DNA from: an uncultured Amphritea sp.
GTDB taxonomy: Bacteria > Pseudomonadota > Gammaproteobacteria > Pseudomonadales > Balneatricaceae
Direction: 5' to 3'
NCBI RefSeq assembly: GCF_937127095.1
Contig: NZ_CAKZLP010000074.1
Coordinates: forward strand, 1 to 35,975
DNA: 35,975 bases
The notes below the pieces were generated by a model. The model did not search any database. It was given only the letters and a program-made list of their open reading frames with translations, and was not told the origin of the DNA. Positions 1-9,133 of the stretch are shown one piece after another. The translations under genes and the position numbers were made by a program. Within the stretch, counting starts at the first letter, position 1; the number at the start of each line of letters is the position of its first letter.

Positions 1-151
1 TCACATGCTGACAGAGGCGCAACAGCAAAAGATCCGGCAGATTGAGCGGCGGGCCCTGCATCATTTTATTGATGACCTGTTGAGCATTTGTGCTGAAACC
101 GATCGGCAGAGCGATAAGTTTACTTTTCTCAAACAGAAAGTCACACATTAA
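1..151 (+). CDS. C-terminal tail of an unidentified protein (5' truncated by window edge)
   Basis: An open frame enters from the left edge (first full codon at base 2) and stops with TAA at 149-151, giving about 49 residues. The segment is helical and charged, rich in Q, R, E and K (LTEAQQQKIRQIERR, then HHFIDDLL). It has no motif I recognise. The frame could be the end of a longer gene, or the internal ATG at base 5 could start a very small one. It lies on the strand opposite glpD, whose stop is 80 bp downstream, so the two are convergent. No function is proposed. Confidence 0.45.
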   Translation, partial: HMLTEAQQQKIRQIERRALHHFIDDLLSICAETDRQSDKFTFLKQKVTH

Positions 152-231
152 TGTGTCAGCAGAAAGGTAGCAGTGTGATCGATTCCCGTAACTCAGAAAT
201 ACAATTGTCGAGTGCCTTTATTAAGTGTGTA

Positions 232-1722
232 CTACAAGTGGTTGTTCAGATATGAGGTTAAGCGATCAACGTCCGTTTCTGTCATGTAAAGCCCACGCTT
301 GGTTCTTCGCCAGATGATGTCTTCAACGGTTAAGGCCCATTCGTGATCAATCAGGTAACGTATTTCTGCTTCATACAGACCGGCCCCAAAGTCTTTTCCC
401 ATCTTGCTAAGGCAGTCGATATCTTTTAGCAGACGGTAGGCTAGGGTGCCGTAAGTTCGAACATATCGCCTGATTATCTGATTCGGCAGCCATGGGTATC
501 GGCGTGTCAGCTCGTTTTGCAATGCTGGCTGACTCTCAAAGTCACCTCCGGGCAGACAGGTATCAGCCGTCCACTTTGGCCCACTGTCAGGAAAGTGCTC
601 ACATAGTTTATCGACAGCCGCCTCGGACAATTTTCGATAGGTTGTGATCTTGCCACCAAAGATCGAGATTAACGGTGCCTGGTTGCCGGGGGCGTCAACT
701 TCAAAGGTATAATCACGGGTCACTGCCTGGGCCGCCCCGGCGTTGTCATCGAGTAACGGGCGCACCCCTGAGTAGGTTCTTACGACATCGGTTGCGCTAA
801 TCTGAGTGCGGAAATGCTGATTGGTGATCTCAACTAAGTATTCTATTTCACCCTGATCGATTGTCACTTCGGCAGGGTCGCCAAAGTACTCCTGGTCGGT
901 GGTGCCGATCAACGAGAAGCTCTCTTCGTAGGGGATAACAAACACTATACGGCCGTCTTCATTCTGGAGTATGTAGGCCTCAGGTTCGTTATGAATACGG
1001 GGAACAATGATGTGACTGCCTTTCACTAATCTGATGTTCTTAGGCGGCTTTGAATTCATTACATCTTCAAACAGGCTTGAAACCCAGGGACCTGCAGCGT
1101 TAACGATAGAGCGGGATTTGAGAGCCTCAGTGTGGCCGGTGAGCGTATCCCGTAGTGTGACGCTCCAGAGCTGATCTGTACGCCTGGCGCTGATGCATCG
1201 GGTGCGGGTTTTAATCGTTGCGCCTTTATTCCGGGCCGCTAAGGCGTTCAAAACGACCAAACGGGCATCATCTACCCAGCCATCAGAATATTCAAAACCA
1301 CGGGGCATGCTTGACTTGAGTACGCTCTCAGCACCAAAGATCAAGCTCTTTGATGCAGGCAGTGTGGCTCGTTTGGCCAGATTGTCGTAAAGGAAAAGGC
1401 CTGCGCGAATCATCCATGCCGGACGCAGGTGTGGCCGGTGAGGAAGCCGAAAACGCAACGGCCAGATAATGTGGGGGGCGTTTTTTAGTAACACTTCGCG
1501 TTCAGCCAGCGCCTCTCTGACTAATCTGAACTCGTAGTATTCCAGGTATCGGAGTCCACCATGGATGAGTTTGCTGCTGTTTGATGAGGTTGCTGATCCC
1601 AGATCGCTCATTTCGCACAGGGCAACTGACAGGCCGCGACCGGCCGCATCTGCCGCAATACCTGCCCCGTTAATGCCGCCACCGATAACAAGGAGGTCAT
1701 AAACATCATGCGTAAGACGCAT
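232..1722 (-). CDS. glpD: Aerobic glycerol-3-phosphate dehydrogenase GlpD
   Basis: FAD-dependent enzyme of the inner membrane face. It oxidises sn-glycerol 3-phosphate to dihydroxyacetone phosphate and passes electrons to quinone. The N-terminus shows the dinucleotide-binding motif LLVIGGGINGAG, followed by the family segment SSNSSKLIHGGLRYLEYYEF. The C-terminal half has the SIFGGKITTYRKL segment and a helical domain typical of GlpD. I place the start at the ATG at 1722 (MRLTHDVYDLL, 496 residues). An AGGAGA ribosome site sits just upstream of it, and the 12 extra codons back to 1758 are not conserved-looking. The gene is divergent from glpK across a short region with probable GlpR sites, so the two are likely co-regulated by glycerol 3-phosphate. 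No glpF transporter gene lies in the window. Confidence 0.96.
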   Translation of the reverse strand: MRLTHDVYDLLVIGGGINGAGIAADAAGRGLSVALCEMSDLGSATSSNSSKLIHGGLRYLEYYEFRLVREALAEREVLLKNAPHIIWPLRFRLPHRPHLRPAWMIRAGLFLYDNLAKRATLPASKSLIFGAESVLKSSMPRGFEYSDGWVDDARLVVLNALAARNKGATIKTRTRCISARRTDQLWSVTLRDTLTGHTEALKSRSIVNAAGPWVSSLFEDVMNSKPPKNIRLVKGSHIIVPRIHNEPEAYILQNEDGRIVFVIPYEESFSLIGTTDQEYFGDPAEVTIDQGEIEYLVEITNQHFRTQISATDVVRTYSGVRPLLDDNAGAAQAVTRDYTFEVDAPGNQAPLISIFGGKITTYRKLSEAAVDKLCEHFPDSGPKWTADTCLPGGDFESQPALQNELTRRYPWLPNQIIRRYVRTYGTLAYRLLKDIDCLSKMGKDFGAGLYEAEIRYLIDHEWALTVEDIIWRRTKRGLYMTETDVDRLTSYLNNHL

Positions 1723-1794
1723 CTCTGGTTCTCCTCTGCAAATACCCGTTAAGACCATGGTGTCGGTTATTCATCTATTATGGTTGGTTTCTGA

Positions 1795-1970
1795 CTACTA
1801 TAATGTTCCTATTTCAAAAATATCAATCTAAGCGAACAATACTGAGCAAAAGATCCTAGATGAGCTTTTTGTGTTATAGATGCAAAAGAGTGTCTTTGTT
1901 CGATATTGAAGGTCAGTGTTGTTTATTTGTTATAGCGCATGCATTTTCGAATATTTAGGAACATACAGAA
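1795..1970. promoter_or_regulatory. glpD-glpK divergent control region with probable GlpR operators
   Basis: The glpD-glpK gap contains several elements resembling the known GlpR (DeoR-family) operator, of the type ATGTTCGATAACGAACAT. The best is TTTGTTCGATATTGAA at 1895-1910. A second lies around 1943-1965 (TTTTCGAATATTTAGGAACA), close to the glpK start. A weaker half-match, ATGTTCCTATTTC, is at about 1803-1815 on the glpD side. The region is A/T rich, as expected for two divergent promoters. The glpR gene itself is not in the window. The matches are by eye. Confidence 0.5.
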
Positions 1971-1990
1971 TAACAATATAGGGAATGTTC

Positions 1991-3484
1991 ATGTCTGGGT
2001 ATCTCTTGTCCATCGACCAGGGCACAACAAGTTCACGAGCGGTTCTTTTCACGACTGAAGGGCGAATACACGCGCTGGCTCAGGAGGAGTTCTCGCAGAA
2101 GTTTCCACACGATGGTTGGGTTGAGCACAATCCTGATGATTTGTGGGGCACGGTTCTGACGACCTGCCGCAAAGTATTATCGGAGAACGGGGTATCAGCT
2201 GACGAAATCATCGCGATCGGTATTGCCAACCAGCGAGAAACAACCCTGGTATGGGACCGCCATACCGGGCTGCCGATCTACAATGCCATTGTCTGGCAAG
2301 ACCGTCGCACCTCTGAGTATTGTGAAATGCTCTCAGCGCAAGGTGTTGAAACGTTAATCAGCTCGAAAACCGGATTGCTGATCGATCCCTATTTCTCTGC
2401 CACTAAAATCTGCTGGTTGCTTGAAGAGATCCCCGGCGCCAGGGAGAAAGCCGAGCGGGGTGATCTGGTCTTTGGTACTGTCGATACCTACCTGCTTTGG
2501 CAGCTCACCGGAGGCGCGGTGCATCGTACAGATGCTACTAACGCTTCACGCACCCTGCTATTTAATATCCATACGCAGGAGTGGGATCCCGAGCTTCTCG
2601 AACTGTTCGATATCCCCGCGTCTATGCTGCCTGAAGTGATGGATTCGTCCGCTCATTTCGGTGTGACTGACAAACACCTTCTGGGGGCTGAGATCCCCAT
2701 TCTTGGTGTTGCAGGCGACCAGCAGGCGGCACTCTTCGGTCAGACCTGTTTCGCTAAGGGAATGGCTAAGAGCACCTATGGTACCGGTTGTTTTCTGATG
2801 CTGAATACCGGTGATAACGCACTGGTCTCGACAAACCGCTTGCTGACAACCGTTGCTTATCGCCTGAACGGCAAAACCACCTATGCATTGGAGGGGAGTA
2901 TTTTCATCGCGGGTGCGACGATTCAGTGGCTTCGTGATGGTTTGCAACTGATCAAAGGGGCCGCAGATGCTGAGCCGCTGGCCCGCCAGACACCGCTTGA
3001 TCATGGTGTTTATATGGTCCCTGCCTTTACTGGACTAGGTGCGCCGTATTGGGACCCGAATGCCCGGGGCGCTATTTTGGGTCTCACACGGGATACCGGC
3101 ATCAAGGAGATTGTTACCGCAGGGTTGCAATCGGTTTGTTATCAAACCAAAGATCTGCAAAGAGCGATGGAAAGTGATGGTGTCAGGCCAACCACATTGC
3201 GTGTTGATGGCGGCATGGTGGTTAATAATTGGGTGCTGAATTTTCTCTCAGATATTCTGGGTGCAACGGTCGACCGGCCCGAGATTATTGAGACTACCGC
3301 CTTAGGGGCTGCTTACTTAGCTGGTTTGCAGGCTGGGGTGTTTGAATCGTTAGAGGCGCTGCAGTCGATGTGGCATTGTGAAAAACGCTTTGAGCCGACC
3401 ATGAGCAAGTCGCGTCGTGATGAGCTCTATGCCGGATGGCAGGACGCGGTAAGGCGTGTTCAGGGAAAGGCCGGTCCTGAGTAA
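1991..3484 (+). CDS. glpK: Glycerol kinase GlpK
   Basis: Cytoplasmic FGGY-family kinase that phosphorylates glycerol to sn-glycerol 3-phosphate, the substrate of the adjacent GlpD. The N-terminal phosphate-binding segment SIDQGTTSSRAVLF, the catalytic-region segment IVWQDRRT, the GDQQAALFGQ stretch and the C-terminal VDGGMVVNNW and TTALGAAYLAGL segments are all present. The protein is about 497 residues, the normal family length. Two ATGs lie six bases apart (1985 and 1991). The AGGGA ribosome site touches the first and is properly spaced (6 nt) from the second, so I use 1991. GlpK activity usually limits flux into the pathway, and the enzyme is allosterically regulated in enteric bacteria. 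Confidence 0.96.
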   Translation: MSGYLLSIDQGTTSSRAVLFTTEGRIHALAQEEFSQKFPHDGWVEHNPDDLWGTVLTTCRKVLSENGVSADEIIAIGIANQRETTLVWDRHTGLPIYNAIVWQDRRTSEYCEMLSAQGVETLISSKTGLLIDPYFSATKICWLLEEIPGAREKAERGDLVFGTVDTYLLWQLTGGAVHRTDATNASRTLLFNIHTQEWDPELLELFDIPASMLPEVMDSSAHFGVTDKHLLGAEIPILGVAGDQQAALFGQTCFAKGMAKSTYGTGCFLMLNTGDNALVSTNRLLTTVAYRLNGKTTYALEGSIFIAGATIQWLRDGLQLIKGAADAEPLARQTPLDHGVYMVPAFTGLGAPYWDPNARGAILGLTRDTGIKEIVTAGLQSVCYQTKDLQRAMESDGVRPTTLRVDGGMVVNNWVLNFLSDILGATVDRPEIIETTALGAAYLAGLQAGVFESLEALQSMWHCEKRFEPTMSKSRRDELYAGWQDAVRRVQGKAGPE

Positions 3485-3613
3485 ATGACTGTGCACTCTT
3501 ATTTCATGAAGGCAGACTTACTCCAGGCTTGAAGCAGCTGATCGACGTGAGCGATATTTGCTAAAGAAAACACTATTGCTAACTTACCAGAGCGACTCTG
3601 CATTGGTTGTAAA

Positions 3614-3634
3614 GCCCGGCCTTTATAGCCGGGC
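3614..3634 (-). terminator. Hairpin between convergent glpK and ccoG, probable intrinsic terminator
   Basis: A perfect 7-bp G/C-rich stem (GCCCGGC and GCCGGGC) encloses a 7-nt loop in the 158-bp gap between the two stops. On the minus strand it is followed by TTTACA, so it suits ccoG best. On the plus strand only GTGTCGTTT follows. It may act on both genes. Confidence 0.6.
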
Positions 3635-3642
3635 GTGTCGTT

Positions 3643-5016
3643 TCAGATCAGCTTCGACAGGAAGGTGGTTTCCTTTGATGTTGAGATGCCATTGTCGGTG
3701 AAGACAAATGCCAGTTTCGCGTTCGCCTCCTCCACATTACTACCGCAGATACGGTAGGGTAACCAGGCTGAGTTGCTGTCGCTGAGTTTGATGACTTCAG
3801 GGCCGTAGAGCATAAACTGTGGGGTTGCGGAGAGGGAAACCTGAATCCGCTCCTGACCACGGGCAAAGCCTTCCACTTTGACGCGATAGTTGTTGCACAC
3901 GGTATTCTGATCCAGCTGGGTAAACAGTTCTGTTCGGTCACGGCGCACCTCTACCAATAAGCTTTTGGTATTGGTAAAGCCATAGGCGACCGCTGAGATC
4001 GCGCAGAGGGATACCGCCGCATAGCCCGCCAGTTTTCCACGCAGGAAGGGGGATTGTTTGCCCTCCAGCTGGCGTTCGGATGCAAACCGTATCAATCCTC
4101 TTGGGCGGTTAATCTTATCCATGACGTTATCGCAGGCGTCGATGCAGGCGGCGCAGTCGATACAGGCCGCCTGCAAGCCATTTCGAATATCGATGCCGGT
4201 GGGGCAGACCTGTACACAGATACCGCAATCAACGCAGTCGCCGCTATTTTCATCCGTGCTGTTTTTATTTGAATGACGACGGTTTGCCCGGGGTTCACCG
4301 CGTTTAGCGTCGTAGCTGACTGTCAGAGTGTTGTCGTCAAACATAACGCTCTGGAAACGTGAGTAGGGACAGGCATGCAGACAGATTTTTTCCCGCACCA
4401 GACCGGCGTTGGCATAGGTCAGCGCCGCCATAATAGTCAGCCAGCCAAACAGCGCGGATGACATCTGCAGATTGATCATATCGGCAGCGATCTCGCGGAT
4501 AGGGACAAAGTATCCGGTGAAGGTTGCCGCGGTGAGTATTGACAAAGAGATCCAGAGAATATGTTTCAGTACCCGGCGTAACAGACGCTTACCGCGCAGT
4601 GGCAGATGGTCAGTTTTAGCCCGTTCACTGGCACGCCCTTCGGTCAGCTGTTCGATGCGGATAAACAGCCAGGTCCAGACGCTCTGTGGACAGGCAAAGC
4701 CGCACCAGACCCGTCCCCAGGCCACCGCCATAAAAAACAGCAGCGTCGCGCCTGCAATCATTAATCCTGCCAGTAAGGGCAGATCATGCCAGGACAACGC
4801 GCTGCCAAAGAGGGTGATACGGCGGTGCTCAAAAGAGAAAAACAGAAACGGCTGACCATCGATCTGTACCCAGGCAAGACCGAAAAACAGTGCGATCATG
4901 GGCCAGGTGGTCAGCCGTCTGAGGTTTTGAAAACGCCCCTCGGTGAGGCGCACGTGAAACTTACCATCGGTTGCAAAGGGAGGCGTTGGGTCTTGTATAA
5001 CAGGAATTTTTTGCAT
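3643..5016 (-). CDS. ccoG: CcoG/RdxA-type membrane 4Fe-4S protein for cbb3 oxidase assembly
   Basis: Polytopic inner-membrane iron-sulfur protein of the CcoG (FixG/RdxA) family, which is linked to copper reduction and delivery for cbb3-type cytochrome oxidase. Visible parts in order are a cytoplasmic N-terminus, two early membrane helices, the WCGFACPQSVW motif, a further helix pair and CLHACPYSRFQSVMFD. Two ferredoxin clusters follow, with C-x2-C-x2-C-x3-C patterns (CVDCGICVQVCP and CIDCAACIDAC). Next come a last helix and the periplasmic C-terminal domain. The length of 457 residues is typical. It stands alone, because ccoNOPQ and ccoHIS are not in the window. It is divergent from a MocR-type regulator. 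The ribosome site before the ATG is poor. Confidence 0.93.
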   Translation of the reverse strand: MQKIPVIQDPTPPFATDGKFHVRLTEGRFQNLRRLTTWPMIALFFGLAWVQIDGQPFLFFSFEHRRITLFGSALSWHDLPLLAGLMIAGATLLFFMAVAWGRVWCGFACPQSVWTWLFIRIEQLTEGRASERAKTDHLPLRGKRLLRRVLKHILWISLSILTAATFTGYFVPIREIAADMINLQMSSALFGWLTIMAALTYANAGLVREKICLHACPYSRFQSVMFDDNTLTVSYDAKRGEPRANRRHSNKNSTDENSGDCVDCGICVQVCPTGIDIRNGLQAACIDCAACIDACDNVMDKINRPRGLIRFASERQLEGKQSPFLRGKLAGYAAVSLCAISAVAYGFTNTKSLLVEVRRDRTELFTQLDQNTVCNNYRVKVEGFARGQERIQVSLSATPQFMLYGPEVIKLSDSNSAWLPYRICGSNVEEANAKLAFVFTDNGISTSKETTFLSKLI

Positions 5017-5125
5017 GGCGACAATCTACTAAATTTTGTGATTGCGCTAGATTACGGTTGTAATTTGTATAGGAGCAGGTATAAAAAAATTATAGTTAAT
5101 AGGTACAGTTAGGCGGTAAGGCACA

Positions 5126-6535
5126 ATGACATCAGATTATCTCTATCAACAGCTTGAGAGCTGGCTCTTAAAAGGGATTGAAGAACAGCGCTGGCTGATG
5201 GGGGATCGGTTGCCCTCGATCCGGGCGCTGTGCAAACAACATGGGCTGTCGAAAGCGACTGTCCAGCACTCCCTGCAGCGCCTTGAAGCGCAGGGCTTGC
5301 TGGAAGCCCGGCCTAAAGCGGGTTACTTTGTTGCGCTGCATGCTAAAACCGTAAAGGAGCCGATCAGCCGTTCACGTATCGAGGCGCCCAGGCCGGTAAC
5401 GGTGAGTGAGCTGTTGCTGGATATTATGCGCCGCAGTGCAGCCTTTGATCTGCTACCGGATCTGCACGCGGGGGAGCTGCCCGCGGGCATTGTCACCCTG
5501 AACAGGTCGGTCGCCAGAGCGCTGCGTCGGCAACGGGGCGATGATTACCAGTATTACGATATTCCTGCGGGGGATGCTGGCTTGCGGGAACAGCTATCCC
5601 TGCATTTGCTACGCCGTGGCTGGCAGGCGGATATTGATGAGTTGTGTATCACCTCCGGCTGTCAGCATGCGCTGTTCCTGGCGTTGATGGCGACCTGCGA
5701 AAAGGGCGATATTGTTGCGGTTGAGTCGCCGGGGTTTTACGGTGTGCTGCAGCTGCTTGAACAGCTAGGTTTACAAGTTGTTGAGGTGCCGACATCCATC
5801 TCTACAGGGATGGATATAGAGGCGCTGCAAGAGGTGCTCAAACGCTGGAAAGTTAAAGCCTGTATAGTCTCACCGGCCTTTTCAACCCCGGGAGGGGCGC
5901 TGATGCCGACAGACGCCCGGCAGCAGTTGTTAGCTCTGGCGGAACAATATGATCTGGCCATTATTGAAGATGATATCTATGCCGATACAGCTTTGGGAGT
6001 GGTGCCCGATCCGCTGAAAGCGCTGGATCAATATAACCGGGTGATCCTCTGTAGCTCATTTTCAAAATCGTTATCCCGGGACCTGCGGCTGGGGTGGATC
6101 TCAGGAGCGCGATGGCACGAACGGATTATCAAACTTAAACTGGTGACCCAACTGAGCAGTAGTCGCTATCTGCAACAAGGGGTCGCTGAGTTTATCGCCG
6201 ATGGCAGTTTTGCGGCCCATCTGCGCCGCCAGCGCCATGAGTTGCGTGAACGACGTGACCGGCTGATTGCGCACCTGCGAGCCTGGCCCGGGGATTTGAG
6301 AATCAGCCTGCCGCAGGGTGGCTTAGCGGTGTGGGTAGAGTTGCCTGAAGGGGTGGATACCTTAGAGGCTTATCCCGAAGCGCTCGATCGTGGGGTGGTG
6401 ATTACCCCCGGGCCGTTGTTCTCGGTATCGGGACAATTTCGCAACTGTATGCGCCTCAGTTTTTCCCATCCCTGGGATAAGCGCCGGGTTGAGGCGCTGA
6501 ATATTTTGTCCGCTGTGTTGGTGCCGCAGGGTTAA
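5126..6535 (+). CDS. MocR/PdxR-type GntR regulator with aminotransferase domain
   Basis: Transcriptional regulator with an N-terminal GntR winged helix-turn-helix (about residues 5-70; LPSIRALCKQHGLSKATVQ). This is joined to a fold-type I, PLP-binding aminotransferase-like domain (about residues 110-465). The PLP-site features are visible: IIEDDIYAD and the Schiff-base lysine in SSFSKSLSRD (about Lys314). MocR proteins usually sense PLP or an amino compound and often control a divergent neighbour, here ccoG. They also often control genes on their own strand, and the siroheme reductase begins 95 bp downstream. Start at ATG 5126 has an AAGG ribosome site. The effector is unknown, and no pyridoxal synthesis genes are nearby, so I do not call it PdxR. 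Confidence 0.88.
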   Translation: MTSDYLYQQLESWLLKGIEEQRWLMGDRLPSIRALCKQHGLSKATVQHSLQRLEAQGLLEARPKAGYFVALHAKTVKEPISRSRIEAPRPVTVSELLLDIMRRSAAFDLLPDLHAGELPAGIVTLNRSVARALRRQRGDDYQYYDIPAGDAGLREQLSLHLLRRGWQADIDELCITSGCQHALFLALMATCEKGDIVAVESPGFYGVLQLLEQLGLQVVEVPTSISTGMDIEALQEVLKRWKVKACIVSPAFSTPGGALMPTDARQQLLALAEQYDLAIIEDDIYADTALGVVPDPLKALDQYNRVILCSSFSKSLSRDLRLGWISGARWHERIIKLKLVTQLSSSRYLQQGVAEFIADGSFAAHLRRQRHELRERRDRLIAHLRAWPGDLRISLPQGGLAVWVELPEGVDTLEAYPEALDRGVVITPGPLFSVSGQFRNCMRLSFSHPWDKRRVEALNILSAVLVPQG

Positions 6536-6630
6536 TCTGTCTCGATTAAAAATTAAAATATTGAGCCTGTGCCTGATTTACACCTCAGTATATTCTGGGC
6601 GGCTAAAGTAGCTGAACGAGTACTGATGTT

Positions 6631-8328
6631 GTGTACAGATATGATGAATATGACCGGGCGTTGGTACAGGCGCGGGTAGAGCAGTTCCGTGATCAGGTTG
6701 CACGCCGGCTATCGGGCGATCTGAGTGAAGAGGAGTTTTTGCCGCTGCGGTTGCAAAACGGACTCTACCTGCAAAAGCATGCCTATATGCTCCGGGTGGC
6801 GAACCCTTATGGCACCCTCTCTGCCGATCAGTTGCGGGTGCTGGCTAAAATAGCCACTGACTTTGATCGCGGTTATGGCCATTTCACTACCCGCCAGAAT
6901 ATTCAGTTTAACTGGATTGAGCTGGAACAGGTGCCGGACATCCTGCAGTTGTTGGCCGATCATGATATGCATGCGATCCAGACCTCCGGTAACTGCGTAC
7001 GCAATATCACCACTGAAGCGTTTGCCGGAGTGGCCGGTGACGAGGTGATAGACCCCCGCCCTCTGGCTGAAATCCTCAGACAGTGGTCGACGGTAAATCC
7101 TGAGTTTCTCTTTCTGCCGCGCAAATTTAAGATCGCTATCTCATCCTCAGCATCTGATCGTGCCGCAGTGCGCGCCCATGATATTGGTCTCTATCTCTAT
7201 CGGGGTGACAGGGGTGAGATGCTGTTGGATGTTATGGCCGGGGGTGGGCTTGGCAGAACGCCGATCCTCAATGAGCGGGTGAAACAAGCTCTGCCATGGC
7301 AACATATACTCACCTACACCGAAGCGGTTCTGCGTGTTTATAACCGTTATGGCCGCCGGGATAACAAGTATAAGGCGCGTATCAAAATTCTGGTTAAAAC
7401 GCTGGGCGTGGATGCGTTTGCCCAGGAGGTTGAGCGTGAGTGGGCGCTGATTAAAGACAGTGACGCCGTGCTGACCGAGAGAGAGTATCAGCGGGTAGCT
7501 GCCGGTTTTGCACCACCGGTTTACGAGCGACTCGATCTGATTGATCCTGAATATGGTGCCTGGCTGGCCCGTGATCCGCAGTTTGGCTTATGGGTACAGC
7601 GCAATACGCAGCCGCATAAAGTGACTGGTTATGCCTCGGTGATACTGTCAACCAAGCCGGGTGCCAGCGCGCCTCCCGGGGATGTTACCGGCGAGCAGAT
7701 GAACGCTGTGGCGGATCTGGCGGAACGCTATGGTTTCGGTGAGATCCGGGTGTCCCATGAGCAGAATCTGGTGCTGCCGGATATCCGTAAACAGGATCTC
7801 TATCCGTTGTGGAAAAAACTGACAGAGATTAATCTGGCGAAGCCCAATGTGGGATTGCTGACCGATGTGATTGCCTGCCCCGGTGGTGATTACTGTGCGT
7901 TGGCGAACACCCGTTCACTGCCGGTCACCCGTGCCATTCAGGAACGTTTTGATAATATCGATTTCCTCCATGATCTGGGTGATCTGACGCTGAATATCTC
8001 CGGTTGTGTCAACGCCTGTGGTCATCACCATATCGGCAATATCGGTATCCTCGGGGTGGATAAAAGTGGTGAGGAGTTTTTCCAGATCACCATTGGCGGC
8101 GCTCAGGGAAAGAACAGTTCGCTGGGTAAAGTGATCGGACGTGCTTTCCGGACGGAAGAGGTGCCGGAAGCGATAAACCGCTTGTTGCAGACCTATCTGG
8201 ACTACCGTGAATTGGACGAGCCGTTTATCGAAACGGTCAACCGCATCGGTCTTGACCCCTTTAAAGAGCGGGTTTATCAGACGCCAACCGCTACTGCACA
8301 GGTAACCCCTGAGGAGGCCTCCGTATGA
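6631..8328 (+). CDS. cysI: Siroheme/4Fe-4S sulfite (or nitrite) reductase, Pseudomonas CysI type
   Basis: Cytoplasmic siroheme enzyme catalysing the six-electron reduction of sulfite to sulfide in the assimilatory pathway; close relatives reduce nitrite to ammonia. Two nitrite/sulfite reductase half-domain repeats are present. The cluster ligands form the C-x5-C and C-x3-C pair (CPGGDYC at about 416-422, CVNACGHHH at about 459-463). Siroheme-contact segments such as GHFTTRQNIQ and TSGNCVRNI are also visible. The length of 565 residues and the N-terminus MYRYDEYD match the one-piece CysI of pseudomonads, which has no CysJ partner nearby. The start is GTG at 6631; the ATG five bases upstream is in another frame. 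It overlaps the DUF934 gene by 4 nt. Sulfite versus nitrite preference cannot be settled by eye. Confidence 0.87.
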   Translation: MYRYDEYDRALVQARVEQFRDQVARRLSGDLSEEEFLPLRLQNGLYLQKHAYMLRVANPYGTLSADQLRVLAKIATDFDRGYGHFTTRQNIQFNWIELEQVPDILQLLADHDMHAIQTSGNCVRNITTEAFAGVAGDEVIDPRPLAEILRQWSTVNPEFLFLPRKFKIAISSSASDRAAVRAHDIGLYLYRGDRGEMLLDVMAGGGLGRTPILNERVKQALPWQHILTYTEAVLRVYNRYGRRDNKYKARIKILVKTLGVDAFAQEVEREWALIKDSDAVLTEREYQRVAAGFAPPVYERLDLIDPEYGAWLARDPQFGLWVQRNTQPHKVTGYASVILSTKPGASAPPGDVTGEQMNAVADLAERYGFGEIRVSHEQNLVLPDIRKQDLYPLWKKLTEINLAKPNVGLLTDVIACPGGDYCALANTRSLPVTRAIQERFDNIDFLHDLGDLTLNISGCVNACGHHHIGNIGILGVDKSGEEFFQITIGGAQGKNSSLGKVIGRAFRTEEVPEAINRLLQTYLDYRELDEPFIETVNRIGLDPFKERVYQTPTATAQVTPEEASV

Positions 8329-8822
8329 AAAACATTATTACGACGGTGAACGGAGTCTCTACGGTTGTGCATGATGACCCCTGGTCGATGCCGGGTGAAG
8401 ATGACAGCGGTAATCGCGATTATCAGATCGTGTCACTGGAGCGTCTGCTGGTGTTAGCTGAATCAGGTGAAAGCTTGCAGAAGCTGTATGGCGTGGTGCT
8501 GCATCCGGATGATGATCCTGGCGTGCTGCAGCCCTGGCTCGATTCTCTGCCGCTGATAGCGCTTCAGTTTCCCCGCTTCAGTGATGGTCGGGCCTATAGT
8601 CAGGCCTATCTGCTGCGTGCCCGACATGGTTTCGAGGGAGAGCTGCGTGCCGTGGGTGATGTGTTACGAGATCAGTTAGCGGCGATGCGTCACTGTGGCT
8701 TCAGCTCCTTTGCTGTTCGTGAAGATAAGTCAGCAGAGGAGGCGCTAAAAGGTTTGGAAGTGTTTGATCTGATCTATGCCCGTTCGGTATCTACACCCCA
8801 GCCGCTGTTCCGGCGTAGATAA
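8325..8822 (+). CDS. DUF934 protein, CysI-associated
   Basis: Small protein of 165 residues in the DUF934 family. The family core is visible: FPRFSDGRAYSQAYLLR, then GELRAVGDVLRDQL and a following GFSSFAVRED segment. It starts inside the stop region of the reductase (ATGA overlap), implying translational coupling. In Pseudomonas and related genomes DUF934 genes follow cysI in the same way, and a role as partner or maturation factor of the reductase is assumed. I infer only that it belongs to sulfite/nitrite reduction. No catalytic residues or membrane segments are evident. Confidence 0.85.
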   Translation: MKNIITTVNGVSTVVHDDPWSMPGEDDSGNRDYQIVSLERLLVLAESGESLQKLYGVVLHPDDDPGVLQPWLDSLPLIALQFPRFSDGRAYSQAYLLRARHGFEGELRAVGDVLRDQLAAMRHCGFSSFAVREDKSAEEALKGLEVFDLIYARSVSTPQPLFRRR

Positions 8823-8940
8823 GCTGCGTCTTCCGGATCTCTTCGGGTTGTCAGTCAGTAGAATTCCTGGTTGACAGCCTATCGAATTCACCGTTCTGTT
8901 TATCCTCCCGAACCTCACTAAAATTGATGAAAATATGCCC

Positions 8941-9012
8941 GACAATGGAGCGCAATGCTGCACTGCAATAGGGCATAACCGGCCATTACCTGACAATGCT
9001 CGACATTGTCAG
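8941..9012. promoter_or_regulatory. Upstream activator site A: GACAATG / CATTGTC elements
   Basis: The 311-bp gap 8823-9133 holds a perfect 9-bp inverted repeat, CTGACAATG (8990-8998) and CATTGTCAG (9004-9012), with a 5-nt spacer. A further single half-site, GACAATG, lies at 8941-8947. The palindrome centre is about 80 bp upstream of a sigma-54-type promoter at 9081. That is the usual position for an enhancer-binding activator. The same elements recur before the second sigma-54 promoter at 14370-14408. I infer that they bind the NifA-like regulator encoded at 12216. Confidence 0.75.
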
Positions 9013-9080
9013 ACCATAGTGGGTGTTTCCTTTATTCTACATCTCCACCTAACTATATGTTTTTATTGGTTTATTAATTT

Positions 9081-9097
9081 TGGCCCGGAAAATGCTT
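9081..9097 (+). promoter_or_regulatory. Sigma-54 (-24/-12) promoter of the ABC transporter operon
   Basis: TGGCCCGGAAAATGCTT carries the invariant GG (9082-9083) and GC (9094-9095) separated by exactly 10 bases, as required for RpoN promoters (consensus TGGCAC-N5-TTGCW). It lies about 37 bp upstream of the ATPase start codon. It is preceded at the right distance by palindromic activator sites. Confidence 0.75.
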
Positions 9098-9133
9098 TGA
9101 TCTGGATCAATACTAATTTATCGGAGCCGGAGT

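Noticed and set aside
5017..5125. FNR/Anr box before ccoG (TTGTAATTTGTATAGG)
   Set aside because: It does not match the TTGAT-N4-ATCAA pattern well enough to report.
2287..5494. Further copies of CATTGTC inside glpK (2287), ccoG (3690) and mocR (5488)
   Set aside because: Single 7-mers in coding sequence are expected by chance (a few per 36 kb on two strands). None is paired or near a sigma-54 promoter.
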